Below, in pieces: positions 38,078-46,188 of a DNA stretch of 64,000 nucleotides. The translations under genes and the position numbers were made by a program. Source of the DNA: Lactobacillus colini (lineage in GTDB: Bacteria > Bacillota > Bacilli > Lactobacillales > Lactobacillaceae). The notes beneath the pieces are model-generated. The model was not told the origin of the DNA. It did not search any database and saw only the letters and a list, made by a program, of their open reading frames with translations. The stretch is taken from NCBI RefSeq assembly GCF_017874575.1, contig NZ_JAGGLU010000008.1, positions 1 to 64,000 on the forward strand, in the 5' to 3' direction. The stretch's first letter is position 1; every line of letters begins with the position of its first letter.

Positions 38078-39920
38078 AATCTTTTTTCAAAACAATATCT
38101 TGATATAACTTCACCGTAATCAAGTAATAGAGTAAGTAGAGAGCAAAGAAGATCGTAAATGGTATCCAAATCTTATCATATGGATCCTCTAATAAACTCT
38201 TGAAGAATTGCAATCCAAATAATACATCTACTACGCCTAAGCTTGCTGGTAAGACGAATAAGGCTGCAATTTCATGTCTAATTGAGGCTTTAAGGATAGA
38301 CATTCTGGCACCAATCTTCCACAACATCTTATAACGAATCTTGTCACTTGCTGCCCCACTCAATACCTTAAACATTAAAGTTGAAGCAAGCATTGCTAAA
38401 AAGGCAATCCCTAAGAAGAATCCCATAAATTCAAATCCAGAAGCAACTGATGAAACTAATCTATACTGGTCAGCCTTGAAGTTATTAAATGAAATCGAAA
38501 AGTCCATGCCATATTTATCAAGGTCTGCAACCATTCGCTTGTTAGAAGCGTTTTGTAATTTTTCAATATTATTGAAATTCTGTCTAAAGTTGTTGACTTC
38601 TAACAATTCCAACTTAATATTTTTAGATTTTAGTGCTTGATATGTTTGCTCTGAAACTAGCTTTAATTTAGCAGTTGGAAATGGAGCCAATAAGCCTAAT
38701 AATTGATAACTTGCTTCAGAATCAGGATTTTTCAAGCTCTTGACTGTAATTGTCTTAGTTGACCAAGATGTCCGATTCTTCTTTTGCGACATATGTTGGT
38801 ACTTGAGTTGACTATTAGCGATACTTTGCTTATTTACATATACAATAGGTGTCTTTTTATCCTGAGCAATCTTGATCTTATAGTCAATAGTCGTCTTATT
38901 ACGAACAGATACATGTTTGAGATTAGCATCAGACTTAGTAGGATTATACAACATCACGTCATAATAAGATGACTTTAAAGATGAATCAACTAAGTTATTG
39001 AAATTCAACCCCACCGTAATCGCACCTAAAGCTAAAGCGAATAGCAATGAGATTACTGATAATAATTTAGTATAATCTGTTAGCCTAAACTGCAACTGTC
39101 CTAGAGTAAATGAACGCAGCTTCTTTGACTTAAATTTCTTATTGCTTCTTAACAAGATAACCAAACTAGTAAAGAATGAGTCAAAGGTAAAGTAAGATCC
39201 AATCACAATTGTGAAGAAGCCAATCCATAATGACTTAGTCTTCAAGTCACCATAATCAGCCATTGCCCAGTAACCAACAGCTAGCAAGGCAATACCCATG
39301 ATAGCTTCAATAATCTTCCATACTTTATTATGGTGTAACTTAACCGGCTTTTGGTCTTCATTTATTAGGTCTAATACACTAGTCTTAATTAATTTATGGC
39401 GATTCCAAATTGCTGCCAATAAGAACAAAACTATAAAAAATACTAAAGTCCAAAAAATAGCTGGCAAATAAAAACCTAAATACTTATGTATCTGCAATCC
39501 TAATTGACTAACCAATATTTGCGAAACTATCTGAGTTACAAAGATACCAATTACAATTCCTAAAACTGATGCCAAGAAGCCAATAATAAGAGTTTCTGAA
39601 AAGATTAACTTCCCGATTTTACTATTACGTGCGCCCAGCATCATATAAACGCCATAGTCTTTTTTTCTCATACTTAATAAAAAACTATTAGCATAGGTTA
39701 TGTAAACTAGGCTAATAATTCCTAACAGCACAATCCCTAATGCAAAGACTAATTTAGTAATTACAAATGCAATACTAAGTGATCCCTTTAAAAAAGCAGG
39801 ATTAAGTGCAATAGTCATAAACATGTAGAAAATTGCACTAGCTAAAGTTAATCCTGAAAACAGAACAACATAGTCTTTAAAGCGACTTTTTAGACCTGTA
39901 AAAGAAAGCTTCCACAACAT
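38076..39920 (-). CDS. ABC transporter permease, FtsX/BceB-like
   Basis: 614 residues. Ten-helix BceB layout: helices near 17-38, 53-72, 105-128, 150-175, 205-225, 235-255, 280-300, a large extracellular domain (about 310-490), and three C-terminal helices. Such permeases confer resistance to, or sense, peptide antibiotics. The ATPase is encoded 17 bases upstream. No two-component system is adjacent. Confidence 0.9.
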   Translation of the reverse strand: MLWKLSFTGLKSRFKDYVVLFSGLTLASAIFYMFMTIALNPAFLKGSLSIAFVITKLVFALGIVLLGIISLVYITYANSFLLSMRKKDYGVYMMLGARNSKIGKLIFSETLIIGFLASVLGIVIGIFVTQIVSQILVSQLGLQIHKYLGFYLPAIFWTLVFFIVLFLLAAIWNRHKLIKTSVLDLINEDQKPVKLHHNKVWKIIEAIMGIALLAVGYWAMADYGDLKTKSLWIGFFTIVIGSYFTFDSFFTSLVILLRSNKKFKSKKLRSFTLGQLQFRLTDYTKLLSVISLLFALALGAITVGLNFNNLVDSSLKSSYYDVMLYNPTKSDANLKHVSVRNKTTIDYKIKIAQDKKTPIVYVNKQSIANSQLKYQHMSQKKNRTSWSTKTITVKSLKNPDSEASYQLLGLLAPFPTAKLKLVSEQTYQALKSKNIKLELLEVNNFRQNFNNIEKLQNASNKRMVADLDKYGMDFSISFNNFKADQYRLVSSVASGFEFMGFFLGIAFLAMLASTLMFKVLSGAASDKIRYKMLWKIGARMSILKASIRHEIAALFVLPASLGVVDVLFGLQFFKSLLEDPYDKIWIPFTIFFALYLLYYLITVKLYQDIVLKKD

Positions 39921-39937
39921 TTTTGTATCCTTTCTTA

Positions 39938-40684
39938 TTAACGTCTACCTAATTCATTAATAATTTCTTGATAGAATTCCTCTCGACTCTTTTGACCACG
40001 AACTAGTTGTTTGCCAATTTTTCCATCTTTAATAAAGAGAATCTTTTGAACATAAGAGGCTGAATAAGGATCATGAGTAACCATTAAAATTGAAACTTTA
40101 TCATTCTCATTTAAATCCTTCATTGTTTCTAGTAAGCTCGTTGCAGCTTTAGAATCTAATGCACCAGTCGGTTCATCAGCAAGCAAAATAGCGGGATCAT
40201 GGACAAGTGCCCTAGCCGCAGCTATACGTTGCTTTTGTCCTCCAGAAATTTCAGCAGGATATTTAGCTAAAATATCTACAATTCCTAATTTTTTAGCTAT
40301 TTTATCTACAAGTGGATCAATCTTTGAAGCAGAAACCCCACATAAATTTAATGGTAAGGAGATGTTTTCTCGGTTAGTTAAGTTTTCTAGTAAATTGAAA
40401 TCTTGAAAGATGAAGCCAATTTCTTTACTACGAAAATCAGCCATTTCATTTGCATTCAAATTACTAATATCACGACCATTAATCATGACCGTACCTGTTG
40501 TTGGCTTATCTAAAGTTGAAATAATATTTAATAAAGTAGTCTTACCAGAGCCAGATGCTCCCATAATTGCTACAAACTCTCCACTTTCAATAGAAAAATC
40601 TATTCCTTTTAGAGCTTGGTATTGTTTTTCATTCTTTTTGCCATATGTCTTAGTAACGGCAGATACCTTTAAAATTTCAGTCAT
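39938..40684 (-). CDS. ABC transporter ATP-binding protein, BceA-like
   Basis: 248 residues from ATG 40684 (GGAGG upstream); a longer frame to 40732 lacks a site. Walker A GASGSGKTTLL, signature SGGQKQRIAAARAL, Walker B ILLADEPTGALD, H-loop VTHDP. MacB/BceA-type partner of the FtsX-like permease. Confidence 0.95.
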   Translation of the reverse strand: MTEILKVSAVTKTYGKKNEKQYQALKGIDFSIESGEFVAIMGASGSGKTTLLNIISTLDKPTTGTVMINGRDISNLNANEMADFRSKEIGFIFQDFNLLENLTNRENISLPLNLCGVSASKIDPLVDKIAKKLGIVDILAKYPAEISGGQKQRIAAARALVHDPAILLADEPTGALDSKAATSLLETMKDLNENDKVSILMVTHDPYSASYVQKILFIKDGKIGKQLVRGQKSREEFYQEIINELGRR

Positions 40685-40767
40685 TTTACTGCCTCCATAA
40701 AATCGTTTTACTGTTCTATTTATATAATACACTATTATTATTTATTAATAAACTTTTTTTCAAAAAT

Positions 40768-40822
40768 AAAAACAATACTGATTCTTAAATAGTTAAAAAA
40801 CTAACCTATCAGTATTGTTTTC
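40768..40822 (-). terminator. terminator after the ABC exporter gene
   Basis: AAAACAATACTGAT/ATCAGTATTGTTTT hairpin separating the 523-residue ABC gene from the BceAB-like pair. Confidence 0.75.
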
Positions 40823-40850
40823 TTAAAATATAGCTATTAAGTTGATGGTG

Positions 40851-42422
40851 CTAATGTAAATAATTTTCTAAATTAATTACTTGATCATAAGCTCGCAGCT
40901 CATCTTTTTCATAATGATGAATTACTTCTAAAAATGTTAAATCTGATTTCAATAAATAATTATGAATTTGGTTAGCTGTCTTTTGATCTAATGAAGCGTT
41001 AATTTCATCAAGTAATAATATTGGACGATTTGCTAAAATAGCACGCGCTAATTCAATTCTAGCTAACTGACCACCAGATAATTGATCTGCATTATCACCT
41101 AATTGGTAGTCAAAGCCTTTTTCCTTAATAACTGAATCTAATCCCAGATTATGGCAGACATTAACTACATTTTCCCGGGAAATATCCTTGCCTAAAGTCA
41201 GATTAAACCATAAGCTATCGGCAAAAATTACTGGACTTTGACTTGCATAAGCAAATAGATCCTTAAACTTCCCTGCTTGCAATTCCTGCTCATCCATCTT
41301 AATTGACTGTGCCTGACCATATTTACCAGTTAGTAAATATTGCAAAAGTGTCGATTTGCCAGAACCAGAAGGTCCAATAACTGCCAGCTTATCACCTTTA
41401 AAAATTGAAAAATCAAGCTTTTCAACTAGGCTAGTACCTTGTCTCTCCAAGGTTAGACCTCTTAAACTTAATTTATTAAATTGCTCATGTTTAGCTATTG
41501 ATTGAGATGAGTCTAACTTAATGAATCGGTTGACCCTTTCAACGATCTTCTTAGTAGTTGATAGTTGGTTTTTATCCTCTAGGATAATCAGAATTGGATT
41601 CACGAATGAATTAGCTAATTGCACTATAGCAAATAAAGCACCTAATTGCGTTTGCCCCTTAACTACTAAATATATACCGAAGATAAATGGGAACAAAAAG
41701 GTAGTTACTGGAGCAATGAAATTAATCCATGTATTAGTATCTAGACTAACTAAATTCATCTTCCTTAAACTTAATTCTAATAAGTCTACCTTCTGCTTAT
41801 TCTTCATCGTTGCGCTAGCTAGACCATGGTAGAGCTGTAGGGTTTCACTTCCTGCAATAAAGTTCTTACTCTGGTTAACATATTTGCTATTAGCGGCAGT
41901 CCATTTTTGAGAAGTTAATTGAATCTTCTTTTGAAAAATACCAGAAATTATCATTGGTATAAATGAACCAACTAAGAATAAAATCGTAATCAGCAAATTA
42001 ACACTTAAGGCATAAGATAAGGCGAATACTAGACTAAAGACCTGCATAATGATTTCAATTTGGGCATCAAAGCGATTTGTTTCTAACAGCTTAAAATCAT
42101 TAGTCAAAAAGCCTAAACTCGTCTCATTCTCTTCCTTAGTTTGATTAATCATCCCACTAAAAATCTTCATTCTTAAATAAGTATTAACTTCTTGAATAAT
42201 ACTAGTCTTTAAGCGATTAAAAATTAAGCCCGCTAATAAAATTACGCAAAACCCGCTGCCAATAATTAAGAAAAAATTATTTAAATTACCCCAGCTTCTC
42301 TTAGTAGCAATATTAGTTAAAGTCTGAACCATGTAAGCAATTAAAATATTCTGTAAATTAACTACTAAGCCAACAACAACCATCATGACAAACTTAGCCT
42401 TATTGGAATACTTGTACAGCAT
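40851..42422 (-). CDS. ABC exporter, fused permease and ATPase
   Basis: 523 residues. Six-helix ABC membrane domain (1-290) and an ATPase domain with GPSGSGKSTLL, LSGGQLARIELARAIL and PILLLDEINASLD. Short for the class; no peptidase domain. GGAGTGG precedes the ATG. Divergent from an Rgg/XRE regulator with an 18-bp palindrome across its promoter, so it is probably under that regulator. Export of a peptide or drug is possible. Confidence 0.9.
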   Translation of the reverse strand: MLYKYSNKAKFVMMVVVGLVVNLQNILIAYMVQTLTNIATKRSWGNLNNFFLIIGSGFCVILLAGLIFNRLKTSIIQEVNTYLRMKIFSGMINQTKEENETSLGFLTNDFKLLETNRFDAQIEIIMQVFSLVFALSYALSVNLLITILFLVGSFIPMIISGIFQKKIQLTSQKWTAANSKYVNQSKNFIAGSETLQLYHGLASATMKNKQKVDLLELSLRKMNLVSLDTNTWINFIAPVTTFLFPFIFGIYLVVKGQTQLGALFAIVQLANSFVNPILIILEDKNQLSTTKKIVERVNRFIKLDSSQSIAKHEQFNKLSLRGLTLERQGTSLVEKLDFSIFKGDKLAVIGPSGSGKSTLLQYLLTGKYGQAQSIKMDEQELQAGKFKDLFAYASQSPVIFADSLWFNLTLGKDISRENVVNVCHNLGLDSVIKEKGFDYQLGDNADQLSGGQLARIELARAILANRPILLLDEINASLDQKTANQIHNYLLKSDLTFLEVIHHYEKDELRAYDQVINLENYLH

Positions 42423-42489
42423 TTTTTATCCACTCCTTCAATTAATTGTTGTCATCATTATGTCATGAGATTTATACTAAATTAAAAAT

Positions 42490-42507
42490 ACTTGCAAATT
42501 TGCAAGT
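42490..42507. promoter_or_regulatory. 18-bp palindromic operator between the ABC exporter and regulator genes
   Basis: ACTTGCAAATTTGCAAGT is a perfect palindrome. On the minus strand its TTTGCA is 16 bases from a TATAAA -10, so it covers the ABC gene's -35; the regulator starts 23 bases downstream on the plus strand. Confidence 0.65.
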
Positions 42508-42529
42508 TGAATTAATTGAGGTAATAATT

Positions 42530-43381
42530 ATGTACGGTCACGAGTTTAAACAATTACGCCAAATGCAAGAAATCACCCAAAAGCAAGCTTGCCAGGGAAT
42601 CTGTTCTGAATCTAAATTATCACGCTGGGAAAATGATCAAACAGAGATTGACTTTACGACAGCGATTAAACTATTAGAAAGAATCCATGTTACTAGCCAT
42701 GAATTTATGGGATGGTCTAACTTTGCCCCTAAACCAGAGATTAATCAAGATGTATGGCATGCCTTAAATTCTAACGACGTTCCCTTTATTAAGAGAATTA
42801 CCAAAAAACAGCTCAAGATCTATCATCAAACTAAGAACAAGTTTGATTTATTTATTGCTGCTAGCTTATGTAATGCCCTATATGCGATCGAAAGAAAAAA
42901 TTACCTGCCAGCTCTTGATCAAAAAAGACTAGCAAGTAATTTTTCTAAAGTCAAAATTTGGAGTGAATACTACCTTAGCTTATTTGGTAGTTGTGTCTTA
43001 TTATTAGAACCCAGGATGATCTATGGCTTAGGGATGAATATCATCCACGACCTTGACCATATTAAAGAAGCAAATACAACATATGACTTACAAGTAGCGC
43101 TGGGTGGTTTAGGAGATGCAGTAATCAAACTTTTATTTAGCCATGATTTCGTCAGAGCAAAAAAGTTGCTCAAATCAATCCATCAGATTGACTTGCCACA
43201 ATACATGACATTCTTTCCTTTAATTTTTAACTTTTTAGAAAAGACAATCATCTATCTAGAAACTAATAACCCCACCCCTGCCTTAACAATCATTAATAAT
43301 CTAAAAGAAATGAACTGCCTTCAAGCTGCCAAAACCTGTGTTAATATCTTTGAAGATCTATCCAAAGCCTATAAATTATAG
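42530..43381 (+). CDS. Rgg/XRE family transcription regulator
   Basis: 283 residues from ATG 42530 (GAGG at -12); a longer frame upstream would run through the operator. N-terminal HTH (YGHEFKQLRQMQEITQKQACQGICSESKLSRWENDQTEIDF) and a long helical C-terminal region like the repeat domain of Rgg/MutR proteins. Those are often controlled by short peptides; no such peptide gene was found next to it. Likely controls the divergent ABC exporter. Confidence 0.88.
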   Translation: MYGHEFKQLRQMQEITQKQACQGICSESKLSRWENDQTEIDFTTAIKLLERIHVTSHEFMGWSNFAPKPEINQDVWHALNSNDVPFIKRITKKQLKIYHQTKNKFDLFIAASLCNALYAIERKNYLPALDQKRLASNFSKVKIWSEYYLSLFGSCVLLLEPRMIYGLGMNIIHDLDHIKEANTTYDLQVALGGLGDAVIKLLFSHDFVRAKKLLKSIHQIDLPQYMTFFPLIFNFLEKTIIYLETNNPTPALTIINNLKEMNCLQAAKTCVNIFEDLSKAYKL

Positions 43382-43384
43382 AAC

Positions 43385-43750
43385 TTATAAAGCTTTCCCC
43401 AGACCCAAGCCGATAAATACTAAGATTAAGCCTCCCAAGTAAGAACTTAAAAAGTAGCAGCAGAAGCTAAGATATTTTTTATTATTCCAAAGGGTTAGTA
43501 ATTCAACATTCATTGTTGAAAAAGTTGTATATCCACCTAAAACGCCTGTCCCTATTAACGCATAAACAAAGCTAGATAATCTTAACCCAAAAACTAACCC
43601 TAATAATAAAGCTCCAGTTAAATTGATAAATAATGTCGCATAAGGAAATTTCGTTCCAAAATGTTTTTTACCGTAATTCGTCAAAAAATACCGTCCCACT
43701 GCACCAAAAATTGCACCAATACCAGCTGTAATTACTGTATTAATCATCAT
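43385..43750 (-). CDS. crcB: fluoride channel subunit FluC (CrcB), second copy
   Basis: 121 residues, four helices, with GGYTTFSTMNVE as the conserved GxxTTFSTF-type motif and a membrane asparagine in FINLTGALLLG. It starts within the end of the first copy (4-base overlap). Two-gene FluC sets make an antiparallel heterodimer. Exports fluoride. Confidence 0.93.
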   Translation of the reverse strand: MMINTVITAGIGAIFGAVGRYFLTNYGKKHFGTKFPYATLFINLTGALLLGLVFGLRLSSFVYALIGTGVLGGYTTFSTMNVELLTLWNNKKYLSFCCYFLSSYLGGLILVFIGLGLGKAL

Positions 43751-44136
43751 GCTTCACCTGCCAACTTCTTACCTAAACTCTTGCCGACAATCATTCCAAC
43801 ATAAGCAAATAAAAATCCTAAAATTATCGAAGTAAAGAAATAAATTAATGCTGAATTGGAAGCGTTAGTTTGCAATTGCTTAAGTGTATCTAATTGAAAC
43901 GATGAAAAAGTCGTAAATGCACCTACAAATCCAGTTGACAGACCCGTTGCTAGCCATTCACGTCCTTCTCTAAATTCAATAAAAAAATTAGTTAAACCAG
44001 CTAACAAAAAGCAACCCAAAATATTAACCAATAAGGTTCCGTTACTTGACCATATTAAATTAAAGTAGCAACGCAACATCCCACCAAAAAAGGCAAAGAA
44101 GCCAACACTAAGATAATTTTTTAATTTATCTGACAT
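43747..44136 (-). CDS. crcB: fluoride channel subunit FluC (CrcB), first copy
   Basis: 129 residues, four helices, LVNILGCFLLAG and GFVGAFTTFSSFQLDTL are the family motifs. GAGGAGG before the ATG. Preceded by a fluoride riboswitch, which confirms the role. Confidence 0.94.
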   Translation of the reverse strand: MSDKLKNYLSVGFFAFFGGMLRCYFNLIWSSNGTLLVNILGCFLLAGLTNFFIEFREGREWLATGLSTGFVGAFTTFSSFQLDTLKQLQTNASNSALIYFFTSIILGFLFAYVGMIVGKSLGKKLAGEA

Positions 44137-44164
44137 TTTTCCTCCTCAAAAAAGCAAAATAAAA

Positions 44165-44252
44165 ACGTCTACTATTTAGGTGCAGTACTCTTGCAATAAT
44201 AGTAGACGTCATTAGATTTTACTCGATTAAAGGTGAACGTCATCACCTATTC
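44165..44252 (-). promoter_or_regulatory. fluoride (crcB) riboswitch with terminator
   Basis: On the minus strand AGGTGATGACGTTCACCT (from about 44248) matches the GGNGAUGNNGUUCNCC core, followed by AATCG and, further on, ATGACGTCT. The terminator ACGTCTACTATT/AATAGTAGACGT with a T run (44210-44165) shares the 3' aptamer strand, as expected for transcription control of fluC. Confidence 0.88.
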
Positions 44253-44311
44253 ATATGACAATGTTAAATATACTTCAATCCCCGCCTTAATGCAAGGTAG
44301 ATTGTTTATTT

Positions 44312-44980
44312 CTATAATAATCCCATTAAATTATTTAACATATGGGCTAAGATAGAATAACGCAGATCCTTGGTCCAAACATAAGTCCAAGCAAGAATAC
44401 TGCCTAACATCCAATAGACAAAAATATATTTTGAAAAGAATGGGTCATGACACCAAGCAAAGACAAGCCCACTAGTTATTACACCAAGTAGTTGGCTCCA
44501 GGAATTCTCTTCAGGAAAGAATGTATTAAAAAACATCCCCCTAAAAATAAGCTCTTCACAAATCGGCGCTACAATAACCAATAACAAGTTAAAAATTGCA
44601 TTCGAATGCATTTGCACCTGGTCAAGGGCCTTCTGGTTCTCTGATGAAGCACCGCCAAATAAGTTAATAAAGATAATCTGCATTACTAAAATTAAAAAGA
44701 ACATCCCGACAGCAATCAAGCCCCGCTTCCAATCCCAATGTGGCTTAGAATTGAAAAACCAGTCATTTTCTTGGCGCAATTGATACTTATATGCCCAACT
44801 TATTAAACCAATTATTATCACAGTTACTAGTACAATTGTTGCTCCGATTCCAAAGTTGATTCTCTCTTTTTGTGGTAAAACGTAAAATTGCTGTAAGTAC
44901 ATATATCCTGCAAAAGACAAGATCATAATTGCAACATTACCAATCACTTGTAAAAATCTTTTCAAATAAATCACCCACAT
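44312..44980 (-). CDS. CPBP family intramembrane metalloprotease
   Basis: 222 residues, about seven helices. EELIFRGMFF (EExxxR) and FAWCHDPFF (FxxxH) are the two active-site motifs, with a late HMLNN. Members process prenylated proteins or confer bacteriocin self-immunity (PlnI/SkkI type). The start has no clear ribosome site. Single gene, so no specific role is assigned. Confidence 0.85.
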   Translation of the reverse strand: MWVIYLKRFLQVIGNVAIMILSFAGYMYLQQFYVLPQKERINFGIGATIVLVTVIIIGLISWAYKYQLRQENDWFFNSKPHWDWKRGLIAVGMFFLILVMQIIFINLFGGASSENQKALDQVQMHSNAIFNLLLVIVAPICEELIFRGMFFNTFFPEENSWSQLLGVITSGLVFAWCHDPFFSKYIFVYWMLGSILAWTYVWTKDLRYSILAHMLNNLMGLL

Positions 44981-45040
44981 TTTATTAAAAACTGTTAATT
45001 ACTTCATTATAATTAATAACTAGGATAAGGAACAATAATC

Positions 45041-46138
45041 ATGCATACAATTATTTTTTATACTATTAAAATATTTAACTACCTAAATAACCGGCGTCTA
45101 AGTTCATTAACTGCGCTGTTATTTGCTTGTTTAATAATCTTTTTATTCTTTTGGATTGTTGAGCCTAGGAATTCGATCAATGGACTGTTATTTACTGGGC
45201 TTTTTTTATCATTTGTATTATGGTTCGGCTATCTAATATTCACCCAACATAATACCTTGATGAATTGGCTATTTGGACTAATGGCAATCGGAATTTTCAT
45301 CATTATCTTTTTTGCGATTATCTTTTCTTGGATTTTCTTTTTATGGAATGCTTATTTTGTCTGGAAGTATGAGAGCCATACTCTGCCTAACCTGCTTAGC
45401 TTAATTATCGGCATTGCCTTAGTCTGCCTGTGGATAGCGTTACGGTTAGGAATACTTTACTACTTCCCTGATTGGTTTGATGCTTTAGTTGACGGGGCAT
45501 TCGCTATTATTCTTTATCTGTGCCTAATAATGTACAACTTCCTAATCAACCTAATACTTTATCAATTTATTCCCCGACGCTACCGTGAAGATTACCTAAT
45601 CGTACTAGGCGCTGGCTTAATTGATGGCAAGAAGGTATCACGCCTTCTAGGAGCTAGAATTGACCGAGCAATTGCTTTTGCTTATAAGCAATATGATAAA
45701 GGGAGAAAGTTCCCCAAGTTCATCATGTCAGGTGGCAAGGGCAGCGACGAGCAAATCTCAGAAGCCCAAGCAATGAAAGATTATGCGATTAAGCGTGGTA
45801 TACCCCAAGAGAATATCTTATTAGAAGATCAGTCACGCAATACTTACGAGAACATGCTCCTTTCTAAAGAAGTCGCCCTCAAAAACTACGGCAGTAAAAA
45901 GTTTAAGGCTAAGTTCTTTACTAATAATTACCACCTCTTCAGAGCCGCCCTTTATGCTAAAAAAGCCCACTTACATGCCAACGGCGTTGGTTCGACTACT
46001 AGACTATATTACCTGCCTAATGCAACAATCAGAGAATTCGCTGGCGTCTTTATGATGCGCAAGAAGCGCCACTTCTTCATCATAGCAATAATTGCTATAA
46101 TCTTTATCTTACGTGCGCTTGCCATTGGACTAGGCTAG
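45041..46138 (+). CDS. membrane protein with cytoplasmic/extracellular DUF218 (YdcF-like) domain
   Basis: 365 residues. Five or six N-terminal helices (about 15-175) then a DUF218 domain (about 184-320: DYLIVLGAGLIDGKKVSRLLGARIDRAI, GGKGSDEQISEAQAMKDYAIKRGIP, LEDQSRNTYENM) and a last helix (345-362). DUF218 proteins such as SanA/YdcF act in envelope integrity; the exact reaction is unknown. AAGGA upstream of the ATG. Confidence 0.88.
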   Translation: MHTIIFYTIKIFNYLNNRRLSSLTALLFACLIIFLFFWIVEPRNSINGLLFTGLFLSFVLWFGYLIFTQHNTLMNWLFGLMAIGIFIIIFFAIIFSWIFFLWNAYFVWKYESHTLPNLLSLIIGIALVCLWIALRLGILYYFPDWFDALVDGAFAIILYLCLIMYNFLINLILYQFIPRRYREDYLIVLGAGLIDGKKVSRLLGARIDRAIAFAYKQYDKGRKFPKFIMSGGKGSDEQISEAQAMKDYAIKRGIPQENILLEDQSRNTYENMLLSKEVALKNYGSKKFKAKFFTNNYHLFRAALYAKKAHLHANGVGSTTRLYYLPNATIREFAGVFMMRKKRHFFIIAIIAIIFILRALAIGLG

Positions 46139-46188
46139 ATCAAATAACGTACAATTAATCATATCCAGAACTATTAAAGGAGACTCCC

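Noticed and set aside
42423-42530. Short hydrophobic peptide (SHP) gene beside the Rgg-like regulator.
   Set aside because: No small frame with a ribosome site and hydrophobic tail is present in the intergenic region.
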